NCBI RefSeq assembly: GCF_001189295.1
Contig: NZ_CP012159.1
Span: 5,224,525-5,288,524 of the forward strand
Origin: Chondromyces crocatus
GTDB lineage: Bacteria; Myxococcota_A; Polyangia; Polyangiales; Polyangiaceae
Direction: 5' to 3'
Length of the DNA: 64,000 bases
Made by a program: the position numbers and the translations under genes
Part shown: positions 38,204 through 48,469 of the stretch, one piece after another
Position numbering within the stretch: position 1 is the stretch's first letter
How the letters are laid out: each line of letters begins with the position of its first letter
The notes under the pieces: generated by a model
Database searches by the model: none
Told to the model about the DNA's origin: nothing
What the model saw: the letters and a program-made list of their open reading frames with translations, nothing else

Positions 38204-38542
38204 CTACTTCTTCAGGTCGAAGAGCTTCTGGAGCTTCATCGCCAGCATCTGGTTGCCGGTGATCTTGAGCTTCCCGGCGAAGAAGAGCTGCATGCCGTTC
38301 GCGCCCGGGTTCTCGTAGAACTTCTGGAAGTCCTCGGCGCTGATGGTGATCACGCAGTCGGCGCCGCCCGGGTTGCCCGCCTCGGCCTTGACCTCGTCCT
38401 TGGTGTTGATGAACCACTCGCCGCCACCGTCGCCGGTGACGTTGATCTGGAACGTCGCACCGATCTGCTTGGCGGCGTCGGCGTTGTTCGAGAGCGTGGC
38501 GGGGAGTTCTTCGTTGAAGAGCTTCTGGATGTCGACGGCCAT
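38204..38542 (-). CDS. SCP2 sterol-binding domain protein
   Basis: 112 residues, a single SCP2 domain. The sequence shows the QKLFNEELPATLSNN helix, the strand pair ATFQINVTGDGGGEWF and INTKDEVKAEAG, ADCVITISAEDFQKF, and the closing GKLKITGNQMLAMKLQKLF. These domains bind lipids or acyl-CoAs in a hydrophobic pocket. ATG 38542 is preceded by GGAGG. It is the first gene of a probable two-gene unit with the CoA transferase, which suggests that it carries or presents the acyl-CoA substrate. Confidence 0.92.
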   Translation of the reverse strand: MAVDIQKLFNEELPATLSNNADAAKQIGATFQINVTGDGGGEWFINTKDEVKAEAGNPGGADCVITISAEDFQKFYENPGANGMQLFFAGKLKITGNQMLAMKLQKLFDLKK

Positions 38543-38631
38543 GGTCGTGCCTCCGGAGAGTGGGGTGTACCGGCGACAGGCCGGCAGGCCGCCGATGTAC
38601 CCGCGCTCTCCGGTGCGCGTCAAGCGAGAGC

Positions 38632-39717
38632 TCAGCAGCGGGCACGGGGTGGCTGCGCCGTCGGTCGCGGCGCTTTGTCGAGCGCCGAGCGGATGGGCAA
38701 CATCACCAGCCGATCCACCGCCACACGCTGCTCCGTCGGCGGGGGATCCTCGGGGGGGCCCTGCATCAGGCGCAGATCGCGCAGCGCGCGTCGATCCAGG
38801 GACGCGAGCGAGACGCCTTCCCCTTCCGGGGATGGGGTGAGGCCCGGCATGAGGCAGACCAGAACGATCTCGTTCGTCCCCTGGCGGATCCACGTTCCCT
38901 GGTACAGCGCCACCGCTTGGCCGATGGGCTCCTGGAAGACGAAGGCGCGCCACTCGATGGACGCTCTCAGATCGAAGGTCCTGCCCCCCGCGCGCAGCTC
39001 GTGGCCCTCCAGCCCGACGGTCAGACCGCGCGCGTCGGTGAGCAAGAACCGCTCGCGGCACCCGGGTGACAGGGCGGTGAGCTGGTCGAGGAGCGTGGCG
39101 AAGGCGTCGGGGGCCAGCAGGAGCGGCTCGCCATCCGGCCCGATCGCCGAGAGGCCTCCCTCGTCGGCGGTCACGATGGTCGCGCCCTCGATCAGCGGTG
39201 CGAAGGCGCGGCGTGTGGCAGGGCCGAACCCGGCGCCGATGTAGAACGTCCCCGAAGGGGAGCTGAGGAGCACCACCACCCGCTCGCGGCGCGGCGAGGC
39301 GAGCAAGGTGACGCCGAAGAGCTGGTTTTCGTCGAGCAGGACGGCCGGAGGTTGCCCTTTGCGTCCGTGGTAGGTGAGGCGCCCGCCGGCCAGGTGCAGG
39401 CCGCGCTTCTCTGGCAGCGCAACCGCGCGTCGTCTCGCGCGGATGCCCAGGTAGCGCACCACCCCCCCCAGCCCGGCGAGGATGAGAGGAACGATGATCC
39501 GCGCCAGCCCCTGGCCCAGCGCGACGAACAGCAGCGCCGCCACGAAGAAGGGAGGCCAGGGCCACGAGCGAGGGCGCTGCGGCGGCGGGGCGTCCGGGTC
39601 GATGGCGTCGAACCAGCGCCCGGAGGCGTTGCGGGCAGGCCTGGCCAACCCTGCCACGGCAAGGAGTGGGGCGCCTGCTTCGGGGAAACTTCCCTCGCGC
39701 TTGGCCTCGAGTCCCAT
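38632..39717 (-). CDS. Membrane protein of unknown function
   Basis: 361 residues from ATG 39717, the first Met after a repetitive Arg/Thr-rich stretch that belongs to the non-coding repeat. Two hydrophobic segments lie near 55-100 (PPFFVAALLFVALGQGLARIIVPLILAGLGGVV). The remaining 260 residues are soluble and beta-rich (LHLAGGRLTYHGRKGQPPAVLL, FYIGAGFGP, GLTVGLEGHELRAGGRTFDLRA), like the large class of PH-like domain membrane proteins of myxobacteria. The Pro/Arg tail is probably disordered. No named family is recognised. It lies 89 bp upstream of the SCP2 gene on the same strand. Confidence 0.7.
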   Translation of the reverse strand: MGLEAKREGSFPEAGAPLLAVAGLARPARNASGRWFDAIDPDAPPPQRPRSWPWPPFFVAALLFVALGQGLARIIVPLILAGLGGVVRYLGIRARRRAVALPEKRGLHLAGGRLTYHGRKGQPPAVLLDENQLFGVTLLASPRRERVVVLLSSPSGTFYIGAGFGPATRRAFAPLIEGATIVTADEGGLSAIGPDGEPLLLAPDAFATLLDQLTALSPGCRERFLLTDARGLTVGLEGHELRAGGRTFDLRASIEWRAFVFQEPIGQAVALYQGTWIRQGTNEIVLVCLMPGLTPSPEGEGVSLASLDRRALRDLRLMQGPPEDPPPTEQRVAVDRLVMLPIRSALDKAPRPTAQPPRARC

Positions 39718-40353
39718 ACCACCTCCCGTGCCGAGCTGCGCGTCTCCTGCCGAGGTTAGCACGCGGCAGAGCGGGGAGAAGCTGCTCTTCGATGCGCCGT
39801 GGTCGCGTCGCGGAGGGCCGGTGCGCCAGGCGACATTGTCGTGCCGTCGTGCCGTCGTGCCGTCGTGCCGTCGCGCGGTCGCGTGCCGTCGCGCGGTCAC
39901 GCGCCGTCGCGTCACGCACCGTCGGCCTCACGCCTCGTGCCATCGGCCTTGCCGCCATCGGCCTCGCGCCTCGCGCGGTGGACCGGGCGTGATGCGCGCG
40001 TGTCGTCACGCTTCCTCCTGGTCGAGCTGCTGAGCTTTCCTGTCGGCGCTCCAGGTCGCGTCAGGGGCAGCCATCGCTCCCGCCCCTTTTTTTGCTTCTC
40101 GCTCTTGCCCCGCTCTTGCCCCGCCCCACGCCCCCCGCTCTTGCCTGCGCGCACGCCCGGCGGGTCGCGCCCGCCCCGCCCCGCGCGCGTCCGAGTCGTC
40201 CCGACTCGTCTCGCCGGGCCGCCCTTCGGGTGGCGGTTGCTGAAGGGTCGGGCCGGTTCAGCTTGTAGGGCAGCTATCATCCTTTGCTGGTCGGCCGGGG
40301 ACGGTCGGCGACCCGTGGGCTTCGGGGCGCGACCAGCTTAGACTTCCGACACT
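39718..40353. other. 636-bp intergenic region with low-complexity sequence
   Basis: Between divergent genes. The left half contains the 8-bp repeat array (39840-39930). The middle (40080-40200) is C-rich (CCCCTTTTTTTGC, CTTGCCCCGC repeats). The right end has TAGACT at 40339-40344, identical to the -10 of the FHA promoter but without a matching -35. Frames across it encode only repetitive Arg/Thr or Ser/Pro stretches, so I support no gene. Confidence 0.4.
39840..39930 (+). repeat. 8-bp microsatellite-like repeat
   Basis: CGTGCCGT occurs four times in perfect tandem (39840-39871). Diverged units (CGCGCGGT, CGCGTGCCGT) continue to about 39930. A period of 8 is not a codon multiple, which argues against coding use. 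Confidence 0.75.
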
Positions 40354-42969
40354 TTGCACCAGACCCCGGTCACACAGCGCCCAGCCCCCGTGGTCCCGGC
40401 GCGGCCGCGCGCGACCATCCTGGGCTTCGGGGCCTGGGGCCCGCTCGGCGTCGAAGCGCTGCAGATCGCCATGTGCGCGCGCGCGGGCCGCATCGAGCCG
40501 CGCCCCACCCGCTTCTTCGATCAGCGCGGACATCGCATCAGCGTCTCGCGTTCGGTCGCGCTCTCGGACGACCTGCTCGGCACCGCGCGCATCGCCGCGC
40601 TCGGCGCGCACGCGCTCCGCGAGGCAGCCCAGGGTCTGGAACAGCGCGTCCCTGGGCTGGTCCACATCGAAGGGATGGCGCCGCCGCCTTCCAACGGGGC
40701 GGCCCGAGCGACGGGCAACACCCCTCCCGGGCTCCCCTTGATCGTGGCCGTTTCCGACCGGGTCTCCGAAGAAGACGACACGCTCCTCGCATCGCTCGGC
40801 ACGCTCAGCGCGGTGAAGACCGATCCTGCGCGCTCGACCTTGATCCGTTCCGGCCACGCGGGCTTCGCGGTCGCCCTCATGCGCGCGCTTGCGCTGCTGG
40901 AGGAAGGCGTGGCGCCTGCCGTCCTCGTCGGCGCGATCGACACCTACTACGACGAGCCATTCCTCCTCTCCCTGGACCGGGCGGATCGCCTCAACGCGCT
41001 CGACTGCCGGGGTGGGATCACGCCGTCCGAAGGGGCCGCGTTCCTCGCGCTCGGCTGGGACACCTTCGCCAGCTCGGCGCTCGGCTGGGTGCGCTTCGTC
41101 GCCAGCGATCAGGCGGGCCCTCGCCCCGAAGAGGGCGAAGCGATGGCGTCGCTGATCGAGCTGGCCGCTGCGAGCACGGGTCCCATCGGCTGGCTCCTCA
41201 GCGACGTGAACGCCGAGCCGACCCGCACCGCGGCGTGGGCCGCAGCCGAGCATCGCGCCGCGGGAGCGCTCGCCGCCCAGGCGCGGAGCGAGCAGTGGAT
41301 CGAGGAACTGGGCGAGGTCGGGGCGGCCACGGGGGCGCTGCTCTCGACCATCGCGTGCGCGTACTGGGACGTCGGCTGTGCGCCGCGCTCGTCCACGCTC
41401 GTGGCGCTGCACGGTGACGGCCCCGAGCGCGCAGTGCTCGTCCTCGAAGAGATCCCGCGCGTCCCGGCCCAGGGCGTCTCTCGGCCTTCGATGACGCCAG
41501 CCGCCGCGTTCGCGGAGGCAGCCTTCGACGGTCCGGACTCCTCCATCCCTCCACCGCGGCGCGCGCCGAGCGTCGCGCCACCGCCTTCCTCGTCGACGGT
41601 CCAGGCCACGCCACCGTTCCGTGCGAGCGTGGGGGTCCCGTCGCTGCATCGCTTCGCGCCAGCGAGCGCTGGCGAGGCACCGGACGAAGACGTGCGCCCG
41701 CAGCTCCGTCGCCTCGCCCGCGACAGCCTCGAAGACATCGCCATCTTCGGTGACCTGTGGCGTCAGCGCGAAGAGGAGCCGGCGGCCTTGACGGCAACGC
41801 TGGAGCAGCAGGTGCTCGACAACCTCGACGCCCTCGTCGCGCTCGTGCGCCGTCGCCCCGCGCCGGAGGCCGTGAAGGAGATCAACCACTGCGCGCTGGA
41901 GATGTCGTTCCCCGATCGAGGGCGTGGCTTCGCGCTGGCGCTCGCGCTCGGGTGCATCGACGACGAGGAGGCCGCGCGCGCCGCGATCTCGGCCATGCGC
42001 AAGGCGCACCCCGGCACGCTGCCCGCGTGGGAGACGGGGCTCCGCCTCGCGTCCAGCCCGGAGATCGAGGCCGCCGCCGCGCGGCTCCTGCGCAGCGAGC
42101 GGACGCCGCTCGTGCGCGTCGCGCTGGAGGTGCTGCGCGCGCGCCGTGCCGCGGACATGGAGATCATCATCCCGCTGATCTCTCACAGCGAGGGCCGCGT
42201 CCGCGCCGCGGCGACGCGCTGCCTCGCCAGCATCCCCGATCCCGACACGGTGCGACCGCTCCTGGAAGCGCGCCTCACCGACCCTGACGATGGCGTCGCC
42301 CTGGCGGCGGCCGAGGGGCTCATCGTGCTCGGCGTGCCTTCCGGGATCGCGTGGGTGCGGGAGCGGCTGGAGCACGACCTCACGACGATCGGTGGGATGA
42401 GCCGGGAGCAGCGCAACACCGCGGCGCGGCTCGTGGCCCTCGCCGGGAGCGAGCGCGACTTCCAGCTCCTGGTCGACGTGGTCGCATTCGACACGCGCGC
42501 CGCCGAGATGCTCGGCTGGTACGGCCACCCCGACGGGGTGGATCTGCTCATCGATCTCCTCGATCAGGTTCACCTCGCCATCGCGAGCCGCGAGCCAGTG
42601 CGCGGCTCGGATCTCCTCATCAACCGCGCGCTGCACCGGATCACCGGCGTCACCCTGGAGCCCGATCCGGTCGCCTGGCGCAGCTGGTACGAGGAGAACC
42701 ACAGCAAGCTCCCGAGGGCACGGCTCCGCTTCGGTGCGCTGTACACCCCCTCGCTCAGCCTCGAGGAGCTGTCCCGCGAGAACACGCCGCTCCGGGTGCG
42801 CCGTGACTGCGCCCTGGAGCTCTTGTTCCACCTGGGTCCCGCGGGGCGGATCGAGGTCGACGGCTGGTCGATGCTCCTGCTCGAAGCCATCTCCAGCCTC
42901 CGCGCCTCCCTCGCATCCGGCGAGATCCGGACCGCCCCCGCCGGGACCTTCCCCGCCGACGCGCGCTAG
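40354..42969 (+). CDS. Thiolase/ketoacyl-synthase-like domain fused to HEAT repeats
   Basis: 871 residues if TTG 40354 is used; GTG 40390 is an in-frame alternative and neither has a clear RBS. Residues about 20-370 have the fold pattern of a beta-ketoacyl synthase/thiolase (ATILGFGAWGPLG, GHAGFAVALMRALALLEEG, VLVGAIDTYYDE, EGAAFLALG, TGALLSTIACAYWDVGCAP). A cysteine or histidine active site is not obvious, so it may not be catalytic. A Pro/Ser linker (385-460) leads to HEAT-like repeats (NALDALVALVRRR... to 760; ERTPLVRVALEVLRARR, EGRVRAAATRCLASI) similar to TIGR02270-type proteins. Both parts occur among type VI secretion accessory genes. The stop overlaps that of the converging gene at CTAG. 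Confidence 0.75.
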   Translation: MHQTPVTQRPAPVVPARPRATILGFGAWGPLGVEALQIAMCARAGRIEPRPTRFFDQRGHRISVSRSVALSDDLLGTARIAALGAHALREAAQGLEQRVPGLVHIEGMAPPPSNGAARATGNTPPGLPLIVAVSDRVSEEDDTLLASLGTLSAVKTDPARSTLIRSGHAGFAVALMRALALLEEGVAPAVLVGAIDTYYDEPFLLSLDRADRLNALDCRGGITPSEGAAFLALGWDTFASSALGWVRFVASDQAGPRPEEGEAMASLIELAAASTGPIGWLLSDVNAEPTRTAAWAAAEHRAAGALAAQARSEQWIEELGEVGAATGALLSTIACAYWDVGCAPRSSTLVALHGDGPERAVLVLEEIPRVPAQGVSRPSMTPAAAFAEAAFDGPDSSIPPPRRAPSVAPPPSSSTVQATPPFRASVGVPSLHRFAPASAGEAPDEDVRPQLRRLARDSLEDIAIFGDLWRQREEEPAALTATLEQQVLDNLDALVALVRRRPAPEAVKEINHCALEMSFPDRGRGFALALALGCIDDEEAARAAISAMRKAHPGTLPAWETGLRLASSPEIEAAAARLLRSERTPLVRVALEVLRARRAADMEIIIPLISHSEGRVRAAATRCLASIPDPDTVRPLLEARLTDPDDGVALAAAEGLIVLGVPSGIAWVRERLEHDLTTIGGMSREQRNTAARLVALAGSERDFQLLVDVVAFDTRAAEMLGWYGHPDGVDLLIDLLDQVHLAIASREPVRGSDLLINRALHRITGVTLEPDPVAWRSWYEENHSKLPRARLRFGALYTPSLSLEELSRENTPLRVRRDCALELLFHLGPAGRIEVDGWSMLLLEAISSLRASLASGEIRTAPAGTFPADAR

Positions 42970-43781
42970 CGCACGACCCGCAACGCACCCTCTCGCACGC
43001 CTGCGACCACCGCGATCTGCAGCGTCCCGCCCTCTGCATCGGGAGGCGTCTGGATCAACGGGAGGCCCTCGGGGCGCTGCAATTCACAGAGCGTCCTCGC
43101 GGCGTTGGGCACGATCACCACATCGTCGCGCTCGAAGTCGGTCATGAAGCCACGGGGGGCGTAGTCGTCCCTCAACACCGAGAGCAGGCTCTTCTCCAGC
43201 GTCACGGCCGCCTCATCGTACGCCTGCGCGTACGCTCGTACTTTCGGACCCATCTCGTCGACCAGCGCTCGCACATCGCCCGCGCGCATCCGATCGCGCA
43301 AGAGCACCGCGTAGTCCCGTAGCGCATCGTCGTCGGGCAGCGCGGGGGCGTCGAGCAGCTCCGCCGAAAAGTCCGGGCCTTCGTTGTCGAAGGCGAGCGA
43401 AAACCGCTGCGGGATCGGGAGTTCCTCGTCTCGCTCGGCTGCGGCCTCACGCCGCTGCACGAGTTCGGTCATCACCGGGAGGTCGACGAGCAAGGGCCCC
43501 TCACCTGGAGCCACGGCGTCCCCCTTTCCGTACACGCGCACGGCACCGTGGAACTCCACGGCTTCGAACGTCTCGTACGAGCCGTCTTCTCGTTCCAGGG
43601 GCCAGACGTCGACGTCGATCCGGTTGCCTCTGCCGACCAGGTAGAGGTTGATGGGAGGCGCGAACCACTCGGGTTGTTCGCCAGCGGCGCTCATCTCCAC
43701 GGCGGGGACCTCGTTGATCCGTATGCGCACGCGGCAGCGCTCGAGCTTCGCTTCCAGGTGATGGATCGGGAACGTGGACAT
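42966..43781 (-). CDS. Unknown protein, candidate partner/immunity protein of the 43832-45919 product
   Basis: 271 residues. ATG 43781 is preceded by a purine-rich GGAGGAAGGAA. The first 100 residues are beta-rich (RVRIRINEVPAVEM, PPINLYLVGRGNRIDVDVWPL, FEAVEFHGAVRVYG), resembling small beta-sandwich adaptor or immunity domains. The rest is helical (DDALRDYAVLLRDRMRAGDVRALVDEM) with a final beta segment. No signal peptide or membrane segment is seen. It follows the 695-residue gene by 50 bp on the same strand and is surely co-transcribed. I know no family; immunity or chaperone roles are inferred from size and position only. Confidence 0.75.
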   Translation of the reverse strand: MSTFPIHHLEAKLERCRVRIRINEVPAVEMSAAGEQPEWFAPPINLYLVGRGNRIDVDVWPLEREDGSYETFEAVEFHGAVRVYGKGDAVAPGEGPLLVDLPVMTELVQRREAAAERDEELPIPQRFSLAFDNEGPDFSAELLDAPALPDDDALRDYAVLLRDRMRAGDVRALVDEMGPKVRAYAQAYDEAAVTLEKSLLSVLRDDYAPRGFMTDFERDDVVIVPNAARTLCELQRPEGLPLIQTPPDAEGGTLQIAVVAGVREGALRVVR

Positions 43782-43831
43782 GCGACGGGTTCCTTCCTCC
43801 GACGTTCGCTCGCGCGAGCGAAACTGCAGCC

Positions 43832-45919
43832 TCAACCCGTGAGCGTCTGCAGCGGGCTCGCCCCCTGCTTCAGGTGCTTGGCGAGGCTGTATCCGTCGAC
43901 GGCGTCGTCGACGTAGCGTTCGAACCGCGACGCCTCGATCCAGTCGCGCCCCCAGCGCGTGCCCAGCGCGTCGAGGTCCTGTCGGATGGCGTTGGCCAGT
44001 GCGTCCACCATCTGGGGGGTGCGATGGAAGGCCGTGTCACGCTCGATCCGGTCTGCGAGCTTGCTGGTGATCCGGTCGAGGGACCACTGCTCGTCAGGAA
44101 CGAAGGTCTTTCCGGAGGTCGTGAAGACACGGACATCCCATCCATTGGAGAGCACCTTGACGAGGATCGCCTTGATCGCGTTTCGGCTCAGGAACGGGGG
44201 CTTGTACTCTTCCTCGCTGGGCCACTGGAATTTCATTCGCTCGCTCTTGGGGATGAGCGTGCCCTTCCAGACCTTGGTGCCCGCGATTCCGAAGGCGCCA
44301 ATGGACCCCTCCGCCTTGCACTGGATCCCCGTCCAGACGATCCCGCCGTCGATGCTGAAGACGTGCGAGCGGTTCGGCATGTTGATGCCGATCTCGAAAT
44401 CGACCTCCAGCGCGCTCTCCATCGTGGCCTTGAGCTTCAGGACGTGCCCCGCCTCGACGCGGGCGCCAACCGCGACGGAAAACGTGCGGTCGGCGTTCCC
44501 CGAGAAGCCGGGGAGGCCATCCGGCTTGTACTTCTTGCCGCTGATCTCCGCCCCGAACGAGCCCGAGAACTGGGCGAAGGCTTGCGCCTTGAAGGAGTAG
44601 GCGCTGACCCCGATACCGATCTCGAAGGTGAGCGCGAAGAGGTCGAGGCTCGCCTTGATGTCGATGTAGCGAAAGACGCGGTGGTCTTCCCACTCCTTCC
44701 AGTACCACTCGGCACCCAGGCCACCTTGCATCACCTGGAGGTTCAGATCGAAGTACCACCCGACCTGCGGCGCGTACTCCTTGATGGTGTCGACCAGCTT
44801 GAGGACGCTCTCGACGAATTTGAGGATGCCGCCCAGGATCTCGAGGACGTTGATCTTGAGCGCTCCACGATCGCGCTTGATCACGATGGCGTCGACGAAC
44901 TTGCTCTTTTGCTCCGCCTTGGCCTTGAGATTGACCTCGACGCTGCTCTGGGTGCTGCTGTCGACCGTCTTGAGGGAGCCGCTCGCCTCGACGGAACTCA
45001 CCTTTCTCGACGAGGGCTCCCAGCTCTGCGCGGACGCCTTGAACTCTCGCTTCACCGTCTGTTTCTTGACGAGCGAGAGTTCACCGAGCGACTTGCCCTC
45101 GATGGCACTCGACGAGCTGCTGTACTTGTAGCCAGCCTTGAACTTCTCGAGTGGCGGGAACTTCAGCTCGATTTCGAACTGGCGTGGATTGAAGACCTCC
45201 ACCCCGATCGAGCGCGGCCCTGGTTCGATCGTGTAGGTCGTGGTCTCGTTCAGCGCTCGCCAGAAAGGGGAGAACGGGAAACGCATCTCGTGGAGCGCTC
45301 CTCGGTATTCGACCTCGCCGGTGTACGCCGTGTAGCCTCCCGACTGGCCACCCTTCGTGGCGCGCGTCTCGGGGCGTCCCGTCGTCCTCACGGTCAACGC
45401 ATCGGGCAGCTCTGGCCGGTAGTCGTCGCGCCAGTGGACGGTGATGGTGTCCTTGGTCTTGCCCATGTCCGGCACCACCTGGATGCGCGTGCCACGGTCG
45501 AAGAAGGGACGCTTGCCGGCTGCGTGGTGCTTGCACTCGAGCTTCCACTCCTGGAGCTTCTCCTCCTCCTTTTCGTGCTTCTCGATCACGGGCTCGGTCG
45601 GCTCGGCCTCCTCGATGCCTCCCAGCGGGCCGAGCGCGGGGCGGCGGCACCGCACCAGGACCAGCGTCCCCAGCTCCAGCTCTCGTGTGATCCAGTGACA
45701 CAGCCCCTGCTCATCGGGCGGCGTGATCACCCCGAGGCGATCCCGTGCGAGCGCCCGCAAGAGCTTGTCTCGGTTGTCGGAGATCGCGAGGTACTGCCGG
45801 ATGTGGGGCTCGAATTCTTCGCGCGCGACCGGCACACGGACGCCGTCGAACGCGAGCCGATCCTTGCCCGAGCGCAGCTCGAGGTGCTCCCGGAAGGGAC
45901 CGTACAGGAACTGGATCAT
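43832..45919 (-). CDS. Large beta-rich protein of unknown function (candidate secreted cargo or effector)
   Basis: 695 residues from ATG 45919 with GGGGAGG before it. No signal peptide. Residues 1-95 form a compact head (FLYGPFREHLELR...CHWITRELELGTLVLVRCRRP). After a Glu/Lys segment, residues 130-270 look like beta-sandwich modules (RGTRIQVVPDMGK, ITVHWRDDY, VEVFNPRQFEIELKFPP). Residues 270-350 are Ser/Lys-rich. Residues 380-570 are long amphipathic strands rich in aromatic residues (YFDLNLQVMQGGLGAEWYW, IGIGVSAYSFKAQAFAQFSG, VAVGARVEAGHVLKLKATME) that could form a pore or barrel. The C-terminal 120 residues are helical. The codon use matches the neighbours. Lack of a signal peptide plus a barrel-like region and an adjacent small partner suggest a contact-delivered toxin, but this is inference. 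Confidence 0.75.
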   Translation of the reverse strand: MIQFLYGPFREHLELRSGKDRLAFDGVRVPVAREEFEPHIRQYLAISDNRDKLLRALARDRLGVITPPDEQGLCHWITRELELGTLVLVRCRRPALGPLGGIEEAEPTEPVIEKHEKEEEKLQEWKLECKHHAAGKRPFFDRGTRIQVVPDMGKTKDTITVHWRDDYRPELPDALTVRTTGRPETRATKGGQSGGYTAYTGEVEYRGALHEMRFPFSPFWRALNETTTYTIEPGPRSIGVEVFNPRQFEIELKFPPLEKFKAGYKYSSSSSAIEGKSLGELSLVKKQTVKREFKASAQSWEPSSRKVSSVEASGSLKTVDSSTQSSVEVNLKAKAEQKSKFVDAIVIKRDRGALKINVLEILGGILKFVESVLKLVDTIKEYAPQVGWYFDLNLQVMQGGLGAEWYWKEWEDHRVFRYIDIKASLDLFALTFEIGIGVSAYSFKAQAFAQFSGSFGAEISGKKYKPDGLPGFSGNADRTFSVAVGARVEAGHVLKLKATMESALEVDFEIGINMPNRSHVFSIDGGIVWTGIQCKAEGSIGAFGIAGTKVWKGTLIPKSERMKFQWPSEEEYKPPFLSRNAIKAILVKVLSNGWDVRVFTTSGKTFVPDEQWSLDRITSKLADRIERDTAFHRTPQMVDALANAIRQDLDALGTRWGRDWIEASRFERYVDDAVDGYSLAKHLKQGASPLQTLTG

Positions 45920-46099
45920 CGGACCTCCCCGCCACCGCCCCCGTCCGGCGACATGCTGGGCCCAGCAAGGCCCTCACCAGCGCGCCGGAGGCAGGATTGT
46001 GAGACGGCACGCTCATCGGAGCCTGCGCCGTCGCGATGGTCAAGCCCGAAGGTGTGTGTCCGCGTACGCTCTTCGCGCGCGCTTCGCTGCGGGGTGGCT

Positions 46100-47602
<1,503 letters not shown>

Positions 47603-47814
47603 CGCCGCCCTGTAGCACGGCCACGCGCTGGCGTACCCCTCCGAGGGACGTCCGGACGGGACGGCTACACCCTCGGTGTGTGATCCGGGACCGGCGAGGC
47701 AGGGGGCGAAAGGGCGAGGGGTCGACCGTGCGCCGCTGCAGGGTGTGTGCTTCCTGCGCTTCCGCGCGCCGGGGAGCGCCGCCTCGGGGAGCGCCGCGGT
47801 GTTCCCACCGTTCG

Positions 47815-48150
47815 TGAGGGCGCTCAGGGGGTCGGAGTGACGTTTCCAGATGTCGCAACGGCGCTCCATCGCGTCGGAGCGTCATTTCTAAAGTTGGAAA
47901 CGGCGCACCAGCGTGTTGGTGCGACGTTTCTAAATGTTGCAACGGCGCACCAGCGCGTTGGAACGTCATTTCTAAAGTTGGAAACGGCGCTCCAGCGCGT
48001 TGGAACGTCATTTCTAAAGTTGGAAACGGCGCACCAGCGCGTTGGAGCGACGTTTCTACATGTTGCAACGGCGCACCAGCGCGTTGGTGCGACATTTCCA
48101 AATGTAGAAACGCGTTTCTGGACGTTGGCGCGCCATTCCCACATCCGGGA
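47815..48150. repeat. Array of eight 42-bp repeats with internal dyad symmetry
   Basis: Units begin every 42 bp at 47815 (diverged), 47857, 47899, 47941, 47983, 48025, 48067 and 48109 (diverged). A typical unit runs AACGGCGCACCAGCGCGTTG, then G(T/A)(G/A)CG(A/T)C, then TTTCTAAA(A/G)TTG. Within most units CGCACCA or CGCTCCA pairs with TGGTGCG or TGGAGCG around GCGCGT. The AT-rich part (TTTCTAAAGTTGGAAA) has a second short dyad. The array is open in several frames with a 14-residue period. Confidence 0.9.
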
Positions 48151-48168
48151 GCTCCGCTCCGGAGCGTC

Positions 48169-48291
48169 GCGCTGGTGTCCAGAACATGGGAGACGGAACT
48201 CCTGGCGTTGCGCTGGGGTTCGAAACGCGGGAGACGGAACTCCTGGCGTCGTGCTGGGGTTCAAAACGCGGGAGACGGAAGTCCGAGCGTC
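48169..48291. repeat. Three-copy 41-bp repeat
   Basis: Units begin at 48169, 48210 and 48251, each with GCGCTGG, then AAACGCGGGAGACGGAA-like, then CTCCTGGCGT. Copies 2 and 3 are nearly identical and copy 1 has diverged. The unit's GCGCTGGTG start resembles the reverse complement of the CACCAGCGC core of the 42-bp family, so this may be a shrunken inverted relative. Confidence 0.75.
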
Positions 48292-48469
48292 GGCGTCGAT
48301 GTCTCTGCCAGAGTCGGCTGCGTCCTCGCACGCGCCGCTCGCGCTTGCTGGCATCCAGACGTCGTCCTCCTGCGGTGGTGCTGCGCATCACCCTCTCGGA
48401 GCACGAGAACGCGCGTCGCATCCGACGCGGACCGGAGCAGGCCTCCGTTGGCCCTGGTCCCGAGATGCC

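Noticed and set aside
39718-39915. N-terminal extension of the 38632-39717 protein (RRHDGTTARR repeats)
   Set aside because: It is a translation of the 8-bp microsatellite region and is unlike protein sequence.
47815-48150. CRISPR array
   Set aside because: The units are contiguous 42-bp tandem copies without unique spacers, and no cas gene is nearby.
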